Shown here in pieces: positions 1 to 9,948 of a DNA stretch of 64,000 nt. Position numbers and translations under genes: made by a program. The first letter of the stretch is position 1. Every line of letters starts with the position of its first letter. The notes under the pieces are model-generated. The model was not told the origin of the DNA. It was given only the letters and a program-made list of their open reading frames with translations, and did not search any database. This DNA comes from Lachnospiraceae bacterium (GTDB lineage: Bacteria; Bacillota; Clostridia; Lachnospirales; Lachnospiraceae): assembly GCA_022845895.1 (NCBI GenBank), contig AP025573.1, positions 50,001-114,000 of the forward strand. Direction: 5' to 3'.

Positions 1-35
1 CGGAAGGAGGCACACCCGTACCTCCCGAGGCGAGC

Positions 36-2929
<2,894 letters not shown>

Positions 2930-3004
2930 GAATGATGGTGGATAGGTAATGGATGGAAGTATTTCTTGTATGCAGTTTTGAAGGTACATATCTTCAGTTA
3001 GCGA

Positions 3005-3078
3005 GGCCCAGTGGCTCAGTTGGTTAGAGCGCCGCCCTGTCACGGCGGAGGTCGAGAGTTCGAGTCTCTTCTGGGTCG
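3005..3078 (+). tRNA. tRNA-Asp (GTC)
   Basis: A 74-nt cloverleaf with acceptor GGCCCAG/CTGGGTC, anticodon loop CTGTCAC (anticodon GTC) and T-loop TTCGAGT. It is the first tRNA after the 23S gene and lies 75 bp downstream, so it is probably co-transcribed with the rRNA. Confidence 0.96.
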
Positions 3079-3084
3079 CTGTAT

Positions 3085-3157
3085 GGGATCTTAGCTCAGC
3101 TGGGAGAGCATCTGCCTTACAAGCAGAGGGTCATAGGTTCGAGCCCTATAGGTCCCA
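3085..3157 (+). tRNA. tRNA-Val (TAC)
   Basis: A 73-nt cloverleaf with acceptor GGGATCT/AGGTCCC and anticodon loop CTTACAA (anticodon TAC). Only six bases separate it from tRNA-Asp, as expected for a processed polycistronic tRNA transcript. Confidence 0.96.
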
Positions 3158-3166
3158 TATGAAAAT

Positions 3167-3248
3167 GGATGGATTCCCGAGTGGCCAAAGGGGGCAGACT
3201 GTAAATCTGTTGGCAACGCCTTCGAAGGTTCGAATCCTTCTCCATCCA
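3167..3248 (+). tRNA. tRNA-Tyr (GTA)
   Basis: An 82-nt class II tRNA with acceptor GGATGGA/TCCATCC, anticodon GTA in loop CTGTAAA, and a long variable arm (TGGCAACGCCTTCG region). The long arm and the anticodon together fix the identity as tyrosine. Confidence 0.95.
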
Positions 3249-3313
3249 CTGGAAAAGAGTCAACTGTTTGCTAGAGCAAAATGGTTACAATCTTTTCATT
3301 CGTTATCAGACTT

Positions 3314-3386
3314 GCCGTTGTGGCTCAATTGGCAGAGCAGCTGATTTGTAATCAGCAGGTTACCGGTTCAAGTCCGGTCAACGGCT
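3314..3386 (+). tRNA. tRNA-Thr (TGT)
   Basis: A 73-nt cloverleaf with acceptor GCCGTTG/CAACGGC and anticodon loop TTTGTAA (anticodon TGT). Confidence 0.95.
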
Positions 3387-3410
3387 TCAATATCATATAT
3401 TAGTTAATAG

Positions 3411-3484
<74 letters not shown>

Positions 3485-3508
3485 TTTGCACGTTGTAGTT
3501 CAGAGCGT

Positions 3509-3568
3509 GCACAGATGCAAAATAATAATTGAGTCAAGCTTGCTTGAGTGAAAGTATTATTTTGTAGA
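3509..3568 (+). other. Long hairpin between tRNA-fMet and tRNA-Phe
   Basis: The 163-bp spacer between tRNA-fMet and tRNA-Phe is longer than its neighbours. It holds an imperfect hairpin with outer arms CAAAATAATA/TATTATTTTG and an inner arm TCAAGC-TT-GCTTGA. It has no T-run, so it is unlikely to be a terminator. An RNA-processing site or the relic of a lost tRNA is possible. Confidence 0.4.
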
Positions 3569-3647
3569 TGTATAGGCGGTAACGCCGTGACTGAGAAAAC
3601 ATAGTTTTGAAGTCGTACGCGAAAGTTTCACATAATAATGCCCATTT

Positions 3648-3720
<73 letters not shown>

Positions 3721-3746
3721 TTTTCTTTACTGTCATAATTGTATAA

Positions 3747-3819
3747 GGGCGTGTAGCTCAGGTGGTAGAGCACTTGACTTTTAATCAAGTTGTCCGGGGT
3801 TCGAATCCCCGCACGCTCA
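3747..3819 (+). tRNA. tRNA-Lys (TTT)
   Basis: A 73-nt cloverleaf with acceptor GGGCGTG/CACGCTC and anticodon loop CTTTTAA (anticodon TTT). It is the last tRNA of the operon; a terminator follows within 15 bp. Confidence 0.96.
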
Positions 3820-3832
3820 TGGGAATGAGAGG

Positions 3833-3867
3833 AAAGCAGTGTCTTTTATTGGATACTGCTTTTTTTG
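3833..3867 (+). terminator. rRNA-tRNA operon terminator
   Basis: A hairpin with arms AAAGCAGT and ACTGCTTT followed by a run of T lies just after tRNA-Lys. It closes the rRNA-tRNA transcription unit. Confidence 0.8.
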
Positions 3868-3918
3868 TTCAGTAAAATCAGGTGGCTTCTATAAAAATAT
3901 TAATAAAAGTGACGAAAT

Positions 3919-4396
3919 TTGAAAGAAGATATAATTTTATTGACCTTTAATAGTAATATAATGTCTCCTAATTACTTTTGCCTTTGTGAAAACATGAGTT
4001 ATTATCATTCAGCACACAAAGATAATAACAAGAAGACGGTTTATTCAAAATCTGGATTAGATTCGAATGACATAAAAACAGTAATTGAAGAGAGGCTGTC
4101 AGAAAATGAGAGTCAGCCTTTGAAGTTAACAGACGAGCAGAAAAATTATCTAAAGGAGAAATATGATTTGGAGGAAATGACTTTTCCAATCAATTATACT
4201 TCATCATCAGTGACCGACAGTTTTATGAAAGACTTGTACGAGAGGTGAGAATATAAGAGATGCCTTTGAGATTTTGGCAGTCCAGCAATAAAGGTATTCG
4301 GAGATTGTATTGGGCGAGAACAGCAAGAATATGTACTTGGAAAATGCAAATATGTATAATAAACTGTTGGATATCTTAGATGAGATATATGGATAG
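3919..4396 (+). pseudogene. Decayed small gene, unknown function
   Basis: An open frame from 3919 (or ATG 3994) runs to TGA 4246-4248 and reads MSYYHSAHKDNN onward, ending FMKDLYER. The next frame continues at 4244 as GENIRDAFEILAVQQ, meets TAA at 4289-4291, then resumes in the same frame as RYSEIVLGENSKNMYL to TAG 4394-4396. This continuity suggests one gene of about 135-155 codons broken by a frameshift near 4243 and a nonsense codon. The stretch is more AT-rich than its neighbours. I do not recognise the family. No good ribosome site precedes either start. Confidence 0.4.
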
Positions 4397-4495
4397 AATT
4401 GTGTCTATATGCATGACCTCTTGACTCGGTTATCATATTATAGGCTTAAGGGGCTATCGGCTGATACTGATTTTAACCCCAGATATTTAAGAAGG

Positions 4496-4552
4496 AAAAA
4501 CCCCTGTAGAATTCAGGCTTTTTCAAAGCCTTGAACCTCTACAGGGGTTTTT
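4496..4552 (+). terminator. Strong bidirectional terminator hairpin
   Basis: AAAAACCCCTGTAGA pairs with TCTACAGGGGTTTTTT around a short interior hairpin (CAGGC/GCCTTG). A-run and T-run flank the stem, so it can stop transcription from either side. It separates the decayed gene from the ldh leader. Confidence 0.8.
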
Positions 4553-4673
4553 TACTCCTTTCCCCCCATATTTCTCAATCTCTTGATGAAGGAACCGGTG
4601 ATATTTATCCATATTTCGTCCTATCGCATACAACATGAACTTTTTGTATACTTATTATGTCCTATTATGTTAT

Positions 4674-4683
4674 TTGCTATAAT
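4674..4683 (+). promoter_or_regulatory. Possible extended -10 promoter for ldh
   Basis: TTTGCTATAAT carries an extended -10 (TGnTATAAT) about 110 bp before the ldh start. No good -35 is visible at the usual distance. The duplicated leader downstream (4699-4792) may hold a second, regulated promoter. Confidence 0.35.
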
Positions 4684-4698
4684 TTATAATTTTTAGCG

Positions 4699-4792
4699 AA
4701 ACTTAAGATTATCTTTCAGAAATGGATAGATACTATATATATTTACTAATGATTCAAGCAAAAGTAATCAGACATTAAGAAGGAGGTATTTT
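4699..4792 (+). repeat. Leader repeat A, upstream of ldh
   Basis: This stretch from AACTTAAGATT to the AAGAAGGAGG ribosome site is nearly the same as 5764-5860 before the glycosyltransferase gene. Shared blocks include CTTAAGATT, CTTTC-GAAAT, GATAGATACTATAT, AAGCAAAAG, AATCAG and CATTAAGAAGGAGG. The copies differ by scattered substitutions and a few indels. It probably contains promoter and control sequence; TATATT near 4738 could be a -10. Confidence 0.75.
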
Positions 4793-5734
4793 ATGGTCAA
4801 TATACAGAAAACTGCAATCATCGGGTGTGGATTTGTCGGTTCTACAATTGCGTATACATTATTGCAGAGAGGGACATTTTCAGAGATGGTACTGATTGAC
4901 ACAGATAAGAGAAAGGCCGAAGGAGAAGCGATGGATATTAATCATGGTCTCCCCTTTGTCCATGCTATGGATATCTACGCGGGAGATTATGATGATATAA
5001 AAGATGCAGCGCTCGTTATCATAACCGCGGGCGCCAATCAGAAACCGGGAGAGACAAGGCTGGATCTTGTACAGAAAAATACAAAGATTATGCGTTCGAT
5101 TATCCATGATATCAAGGCTGCCAAGTGCGAGGGCATCCTCTTAATCGTATCGAATCCTGTCGATATACTCACGTGCGTAGCACTAAAAGAATCAGGCTTT
5201 CCAAAAGAAAGGGTCATAGGGTCTGGAACGGTCCTTGATACGGCAAGGCTTAAATATCTGCTTGGCGAGCATCTGAAGGTTGACAGCAGAAGCGTGCATG
5301 CATTTATCATCGGTGAACACGGTGACAGTGAGCTTGCGGTCTGGAGTACGGCGAATATATCCGGCATAGATATAGAACACTTTAGCGAGCTGCGTGGGCG
5401 TAATTCAGAGGAACACGTATGGGAAACCATATATCAGGATGTACGTGACAGTGCCTATGAGATTATAGAGAGGAAAGGGGCTACGTATTATGGCATAGGA
5501 ATTGCCGTAGCCAGGATTGCAGAGTGCATCATCCGCGACAGCCATGCGGTGCTGCCGATATCTGTATTCCTGTCAGGGCAGTATGGATTACAGGGGCTGT
5601 GCCTCAGTATTCCTACAGTCGTAGGCCAGAAGGGGGCAGAGCAGGTACTGGAGATTGAACTGGATGCAAGGGAGCGGCAGAAGCTGATACAATCAGCAGA
5701 AGAGATAAGTAAAACACTCAGCCAGATAGTATAA
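4793..5734 (+). CDS. ldh: L-lactate dehydrogenase
   Basis: A cytoplasmic NAD-dependent enzyme that reduces pyruvate to L-lactate and regenerates NAD+ in fermentation. The 313 residues match the family's usual length. The Rossmann glycine motif GCGFVGS is at 11-17. Q83 in GANQKPGETR is the residue that marks lactate rather than malate dehydrogenases. Substrate and catalytic residues R89, D149, R152 and H176 (GEHGDSE) are all present. The ATG follows AAGAAGGAGG at ideal spacing. It stands alone after the strong terminator, and its leader is duplicated before the next gene, which suggests shared regulation. No terminator is seen between ldh and leader copy B. Confidence 0.93.
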   Translation: MVNIQKTAIIGCGFVGSTIAYTLLQRGTFSEMVLIDTDKRKAEGEAMDINHGLPFVHAMDIYAGDYDDIKDAALVIITAGANQKPGETRLDLVQKNTKIMRSIIHDIKAAKCEGILLIVSNPVDILTCVALKESGFPKERVIGSGTVLDTARLKYLLGEHLKVDSRSVHAFIIGEHGDSELAVWSTANISGIDIEHFSELRGRNSEEHVWETIYQDVRDSAYEIIERKGATYYGIGIAVARIAECIIRDSHAVLPISVFLSGQYGLQGLCLSIPTVVGQKGAEQVLEIELDARERQKLIQSAEEISKTLSQIV

Positions 5735-5763
5735 CGTGAGCTGATTAAAAGCAATCTTTATCT

Positions 5764-5860
5764 AAACTTAAGATTTTCTTTCGGAAATCGATAGATACTA
5801 TATCTATAATTACTATTGAACCAAGCAAAAGCAATCAGTCATTAAGAAGGAGGTTTTATA
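5764..5860 (+). repeat. Leader repeat B, upstream of the glycosyltransferase
   Basis: Second copy of the ldh leader, ending in AAGAAGGAGGTTTT before ATG 5861. It holds a CTTAAG motif, a small perfect hairpin ATAGATA-CTA-TATCTAT and a TATAAT near 5805 that could be a -10 without a good -35. This arrangement is typical of activator-dependent promoters (inference). Confidence 0.75.
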
Positions 5861-6934
5861 ATGTACGGAGATAAGAAACCTGCGGTCAGCGTGGTTGTCC
5901 CTTGTTATAATGAGCAGGATGTACTGCCTCTTTATGTACAGGCCATGCAGGAAGTAATAAAGAAGATGGAGCCTGCAGCCGTGGAGATCATATTTGTAGA
6001 TGATGGTTCTACAGACGATACGCTTAAGCTTTTAAAGGGATATCATGAGCAGGATAAAGATTACCGATACCTATCCTTTTCCAGAAATTTTGGAAAGGAG
6101 TCCGCCCTTTATGCGGGCCTCAAAGCAGCAGGGGGCGAATATGTCGTCGTAATGGACGCAGATCTGCAGGATCCACCTGACTATATACCGGAAATGCTCG
6201 GTATATTACAGCAAGGCGAGTATGATTGCGTAGCGACGAGAAGAGGAGACCGTGAGGGCGAAGCCAGGATACGGTCATTCCTGTCGGCATCTTTCTATAA
6301 ATGTATTAATAAGCTCTCTGAGGTCCAGATAGTGGAGGGTGCCAGGGATTTCCGCATGATGAATAGGAAGATGGCCGATGCCATACTCTCGCTGAGCGAA
6401 TGCAACCGATTTTCCAAGGGCCTGTTCGGATGGGTCGGTTTCAGGACGAAATGGCTGGAATACCACAATGTGGAACGTGCGGCAGGGGATACGAAGTGGT
6501 CTCTTTGGAAGCTGTTCAAATACTCCATCGACGGGATCCTCGGCTTTTCGACAGTACCTCTGTCAATGGCTTCTTATGGAGGGATATTGTTCTGTGGGGC
6601 AGCATTCTGCATGATCGTATTTCTCGTCGTCAAGAACCTGTTCTGGCATGACCCCGTAGCAGGCTGGCCGGCCATGATGTGCGTCATCTTCCTGATAGGC
6701 GGGATTCAGCTGCTCTGCATTGGAATCTCGGGACAGTATCTTGCAAGGGCTTACACGGAGATCAAAAACAGGCCAATCTATTTATTGAGGGAATCAAGTG
6801 ATGAAGAGGATGCAAAAACTGATGGCAAAGGCAACAAAAAACAGGGAAGATATTTTATATCTCTCGATTCTTATAATCATTCCGCTCATCCTGTATATCC
6901 TGAAGACAAGAAACGGATATCTGGCAGGCTCTGA
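5861..6934 (+). CDS. GT2 glycosyltransferase, GtrB/CsbB type
   Basis: Predicted to charge undecaprenyl phosphate with a sugar from a UDP-sugar on the inner membrane face, like GtrB, CsbB and dolichyl-phosphate mannose synthase. It has 357 residues: GT-A start VVVPCYNEQD (11-20), VDDGSTDDT (46-54), metal-binding DADLQDPP (99-106), and two membrane segments near 235-260 and 270-295. The next gene begins inside its 3' end in another frame, so the last ~45 residues of this protein are encoded over the start of yfhO and look atypical. It opens an operon with YfhO and GtrA. Confidence 0.87.
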   Translation: MYGDKKPAVSVVVPCYNEQDVLPLYVQAMQEVIKKMEPAAVEIIFVDDGSTDDTLKLLKGYHEQDKDYRYLSFSRNFGKESALYAGLKAAGGEYVVVMDADLQDPPDYIPEMLGILQQGEYDCVATRRGDREGEARIRSFLSASFYKCINKLSEVQIVEGARDFRMMNRKMADAILSLSECNRFSKGLFGWVGFRTKWLEYHNVERAAGDTKWSLWKLFKYSIDGILGFSTVPLSMASYGGILFCGAAFCMIVFLVVKNLFWHDPVAGWPAMMCVIFLIGGIQLLCIGISGQYLARAYTEIKNRPIYLLRESSDEEDAKTDGKGNKKQGRYFISLDSYNHSAHPVYPEDKKRISGRL

Positions 6935-9320
6935 GATAGACTGGCTCGGGCAGCATATCGTATTCCCGGACTATTTCCGCAAGCTGTTTTATGAGACAGG
7001 GACCTTGTTCCCACAGTTTGCGGCAGAGCTTGGAGGAGGGCAGAACATCTATAACTTTGCATACTACGGGCTCTTTAATCCGCTATATCTTCTGTCATAC
7101 ATGCTGCCTTTTATAAAGATGACCACATATATTCAGGCGTTAGCGCTCCTGGAACATATAGCGGACGGGATCCTGTGCTATTGCTGGCTTGGGAGAGGCC
7201 ATTTCAGAAGGCGGGAAAGCTTCTATGCTTCCGTTATGCTTGCGCTGGCTGCTTCTGTTACCTATCATTCATCGATGCAGCTGATGTTTGTGAATTATAT
7301 GCCGTTTCTTCTGCTGGCGCTGATCGGTTACGACCGGTATTGCGAGAATGGGAAATATGGCCTGTTGACGGTATCTGTATTATGTATGATACTGACAAGC
7401 TTTTACTTTGCCGTGGGAGGGCTGGCAGCTCTGTTCATCTATGGAGCGTGTGGATACAGGCACGAGAAAGGGGCATCAGTGTGGGGCATGATCAAGTGGT
7501 TCTGGTACAGGTATTACCCGGCCCTTCTTGGCTGCCTTCTTTCTCTGTTCTATCTTGTGCCTGTATATTTTGCGATGTCGGCAGGGCGGACCGGACACGC
7601 GGCCCAGTCTTTGAAGGAGCTGCTTGTTCCTGATATACGGCTTCATAAGCTCCTATACAGCGGTTATGGGATGGGTCTCTCTGTCGCTGCACTCATCCTA
7701 TTATGTGCGAGTATCTTTTACAGAAGATGCAGAGAGAAGTATATGGCAGCCACGTTGTTTCTCTTGCTGCTGTTCCCGGTGTTTGACTGGCTTCTGAACG
7801 GAACGCTCTATCTGAGAGACAAAGCATTCATACCGTTTCTGCCGCTTATGTGCTGGCTCGCCGCCTCGTTCTTTTACAGAATCGGCAGCCGCCTGCTCAG
7901 GGCGCGTGAGGCTGTGGGAGGCTGCGTGCTGGCAGGTGTGCTGCTTACGGTCTCCCTGCTGACCAATACTTATGTACGGCAGGAGCAGTATTTTATCTAT
8001 ATCGACTTCGCAGTTTGTGCGGCAGCAATCGCCATCAGCATGTATTGCTGGAAAAAGGCCGTATCCACAGTCATGCTTGCGGTGATGGCTCTGCTGTGCG
8101 TAGGTCAGGTGACGCTGCTGAAAGAGGAGCTGGTCACAAAGGCGGAGATGGAAAGAATTGAAAGCCCGGCTATCGGGAAAGCTGTCGAATCTGTGCAGGG
8201 TGGCGGTTCATACCGCACTGAGACACGGGACGGATACAGTGCGAACAAGGCGAACCAGAATAAGGTGTGGGTGTGTGGGCAGAACCTGACCACCGTATAT
8301 TCTTCTATCAGCAATCCTTACTACAGCAGCTTCCGCAGCAAAGTCCTGCATCTGAGCAAGCCAAGCAGGAACAGCCTGATGGCCGATACGGTAGATAGTC
8401 CGGTATTCCTGAAGATTATGGGCGTCCGGTATATTGTGGGCAGCCGGGCACCGGACGGCTACAAGAAGATAAATCGGTACGGGGACGTCAATATATATGA
8501 AAATAATGAAGTGGCGCCCTCCGTTTATGTGACAGACCAGATTATGACGGAAGAGGATTTCTTAACCTTATCCTGGCCGGAAAGACAGCTTGCTATGCTC
8601 CGTACCGCAGTGGCGGATACAAAAGAGGCGGCGGTTGAGAGTAAAGAACGCGCTGCAGAGGTGGATGTACATATGAGTGCATCCAGAATCAAGGGAAGTG
8701 CATCGTCCGGTATATTGACTGTTGATAATGACAGGGAAGAAGATGCTTATCTGTTTCTGGAATTTGATGTAAAGAACAATAAGGCTGCCAGAGATGTAAC
8801 GGTTACGGTAAACGGGGAGCAGAACAAGCTGAGTGCAGATAATGCGGCGTATTATAATGCCAATACGACGTTCCACTATACTTCATTACTTTCTGCCGGT
8901 GAGAATGAGGTTCCGGTTGAATATGGCGAAGGAGATTACGAGATCAGCAATGTCCATGCATGGATTGGAAGAGCAGACGAGAAGGAGACGCGCAACCTGT
9001 ACAGCAGCCCCGTCAGCCTGAATGTTACAGGAGCGGGAAATGTGCTGGAAGGGACGGCCAGGTCCGGCAATGGAGGGTGGCTGGTCACATCCATTCCTTA
9101 CGACGAGAATTTTAAGCTCTATGTGGATGGCAGGCAGGAGAAGATACACAAAATCAATACCGCTTTTATCGGTGCGCCCCTTAAAGAAGGTGTTCACCAG
9201 GTCAGGCTCGTGTACGAGGCCAAAGGCAGAACAGCAGGTATAGCAGCAACGCTGGCAGCCCTTGGCATACTTGGAGCAGACCTTATAAGAAGGAAGAGGA
9301 GACTGCATGGTAAAATATAA
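6798..9320 (+). CDS. yfhO: YfhO-family membrane glycosyltransferase
   Basis: A large polytopic protein of about 840 residues. Roughly a dozen hydrophobic segments fill the first ~430 residues, followed by a soluble extracellular region and a last membrane segment with a basic RRKRR tail. In the family (S. aureus and B. subtilis CsbB-YfhO) it is a GT-C-type enzyme that moves sugar from the undecaprenyl carrier to lipoteichoic acid outside the cell. GTG 6798 and ATG 6801 are adjacent starts behind a GAGGGAA sequence. The 137-bp overlap with the upstream gene is unusually long and suggests coupled translation. Which polymer is modified cannot be read from the sequence. Confidence 0.82.
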   Translation: MMKRMQKLMAKATKNREDILYLSILIIIPLILYILKTRNGYLAGSEIDWLGQHIVFPDYFRKLFYETGTLFPQFAAELGGGQNIYNFAYYGLFNPLYLLSYMLPFIKMTTYIQALALLEHIADGILCYCWLGRGHFRRRESFYASVMLALAASVTYHSSMQLMFVNYMPFLLLALIGYDRYCENGKYGLLTVSVLCMILTSFYFAVGGLAALFIYGACGYRHEKGASVWGMIKWFWYRYYPALLGCLLSLFYLVPVYFAMSAGRTGHAAQSLKELLVPDIRLHKLLYSGYGMGLSVAALILLCASIFYRRCREKYMAATLFLLLLFPVFDWLLNGTLYLRDKAFIPFLPLMCWLAASFFYRIGSRLLRAREAVGGCVLAGVLLTVSLLTNTYVRQEQYFIYIDFAVCAAAIAISMYCWKKAVSTVMLAVMALLCVGQVTLLKEELVTKAEMERIESPAIGKAVESVQGGGSYRTETRDGYSANKANQNKVWVCGQNLTTVYSSISNPYYSSFRSKVLHLSKPSRNSLMADTVDSPVFLKIMGVRYIVGSRAPDGYKKINRYGDVNIYENNEVAPSVYVTDQIMTEEDFLTLSWPERQLAMLRTAVADTKEAAVESKERAAEVDVHMSASRIKGSASSGILTVDNDREEDAYLFLEFDVKNNKAARDVTVTVNGEQNKLSADNAAYYNANTTFHYTSLLSAGENEVPVEYGEGDYEISNVHAWIGRADEKETRNLYSSPVSLNVTGAGNVLEGTARSGNGGWLVTSIPYDENFKLYVDGRQEKIHKINTAFIGAPLKEGVHQVRLVYEAKGRTAGIAATLAALGILGADLIRRKRRLHGKI

Positions 9321-9702
9321 ATATAAAAGAATTACAGCTTACATGATATTTGGGATACTGACTACAGTCGTCAATGTGGCGGCGTATTATGTCTGCTACC
9401 AGATACTGAAGGTTCCAAACGTGTACAGCACAATAGCCGCGTGGTGTATAGCGGTCGTATTTGCGTTTCTTACCAACAAGCCTTTCGTGTTCGAAAGCAG
9501 GGACTGGAAAGGATTGACAGTCATATCGGAGGCAGCCCGTTTCTTTGGGTGCAGGGCGCTGACCGGCGTGCTGGAGGTGGTACTCATGTATCTGCTTGTG
9601 GATATGCTGTCGCTGCAGGGCACGGTTATGAAGATACTGACCAATATTGCAGTCATCATATTGAATTATATCGCAGGCAGATATTTTGTATTTGACAGAT
9701 GA
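9307..9702 (+). CDS. GtrA-family membrane protein
   Basis: A 131-residue protein with four predicted membrane helices and the family ending (NYIAGRYFVFDR). GtrA/GtcA proteins are thought to flip the undecaprenyl-phosphate sugar across the membrane. The start overlaps the end of yfhO by 14 bp. The three genes supply synthesis, flipping and transfer of a sugar and so form a complete glycosylation pathway. Confidence 0.88.
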   Translation: MVKYKYKRITAYMIFGILTTVVNVAAYYVCYQILKVPNVYSTIAAWCIAVVFAFLTNKPFVFESRDWKGLTVISEAARFFGCRALTGVLEVVLMYLLVDMLSLQGTVMKILTNIAVIILNYIAGRYFVFDR

Positions 9703-9721
9703 TAATAAATGGCAAATAGTA

Positions 9722-9750
9722 TTGACTTTTATGATTTTATTCGGTATATT
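9722..9750 (+). promoter_or_regulatory. Sigma-A promoter of the Mn2+ riboswitch transcript
   Basis: TTGACT (9722-9727), a 17-bp spacer and TATATT (9745-9750). Transcription would start about 10 bp before the riboswitch aptamer. Confidence 0.8.
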
Positions 9751-9758
9751 ATGAAATA

Positions 9759-9893
9759 ATAAAAGGGAGTAACTGGCGCCGGCAGAAGCCCGCGTTTACG
9801 ATGTCGTCAGTACGATGAGCAATCATCCGTATCGTAATGAAATGGTGAGACTTTTATTGCATATTAAATTATGCAATAGAGGTCTCTTTTTTA
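9759..9893 (+). promoter_or_regulatory. yybP-ykoY (manganese) riboswitch with terminator
   Basis: The AAAAGGGAGTAACTGGCGCC opening, the GCCCGCG and GTCGTCAGTACG blocks, and the closing GAGAC-TTTTATTGCAT...ATGCAATAGAG-GTCTC hairpin followed by TTTTTT have the layout of yybP-ykoY RNAs. These bind Mn2+ and usually precede Mn exporters or P-type ATPases, as here. The final hairpin is a terminator, so Mn2+ binding probably allows read-through (inference from the family). Confidence 0.82.
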
Positions 9894-9948
9894 TTTAGGT
9901 GGAAATAATAGAAAAGAGAGTCTCATTGCAGGAAAGAGAGGAAAACAT

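Noticed and set aside
4699..5860. Leader repeats A and B as riboswitches
   Set aside because: No known aptamer motif and no conserved terminator; small stems differ between copies. A shared promoter fits better.
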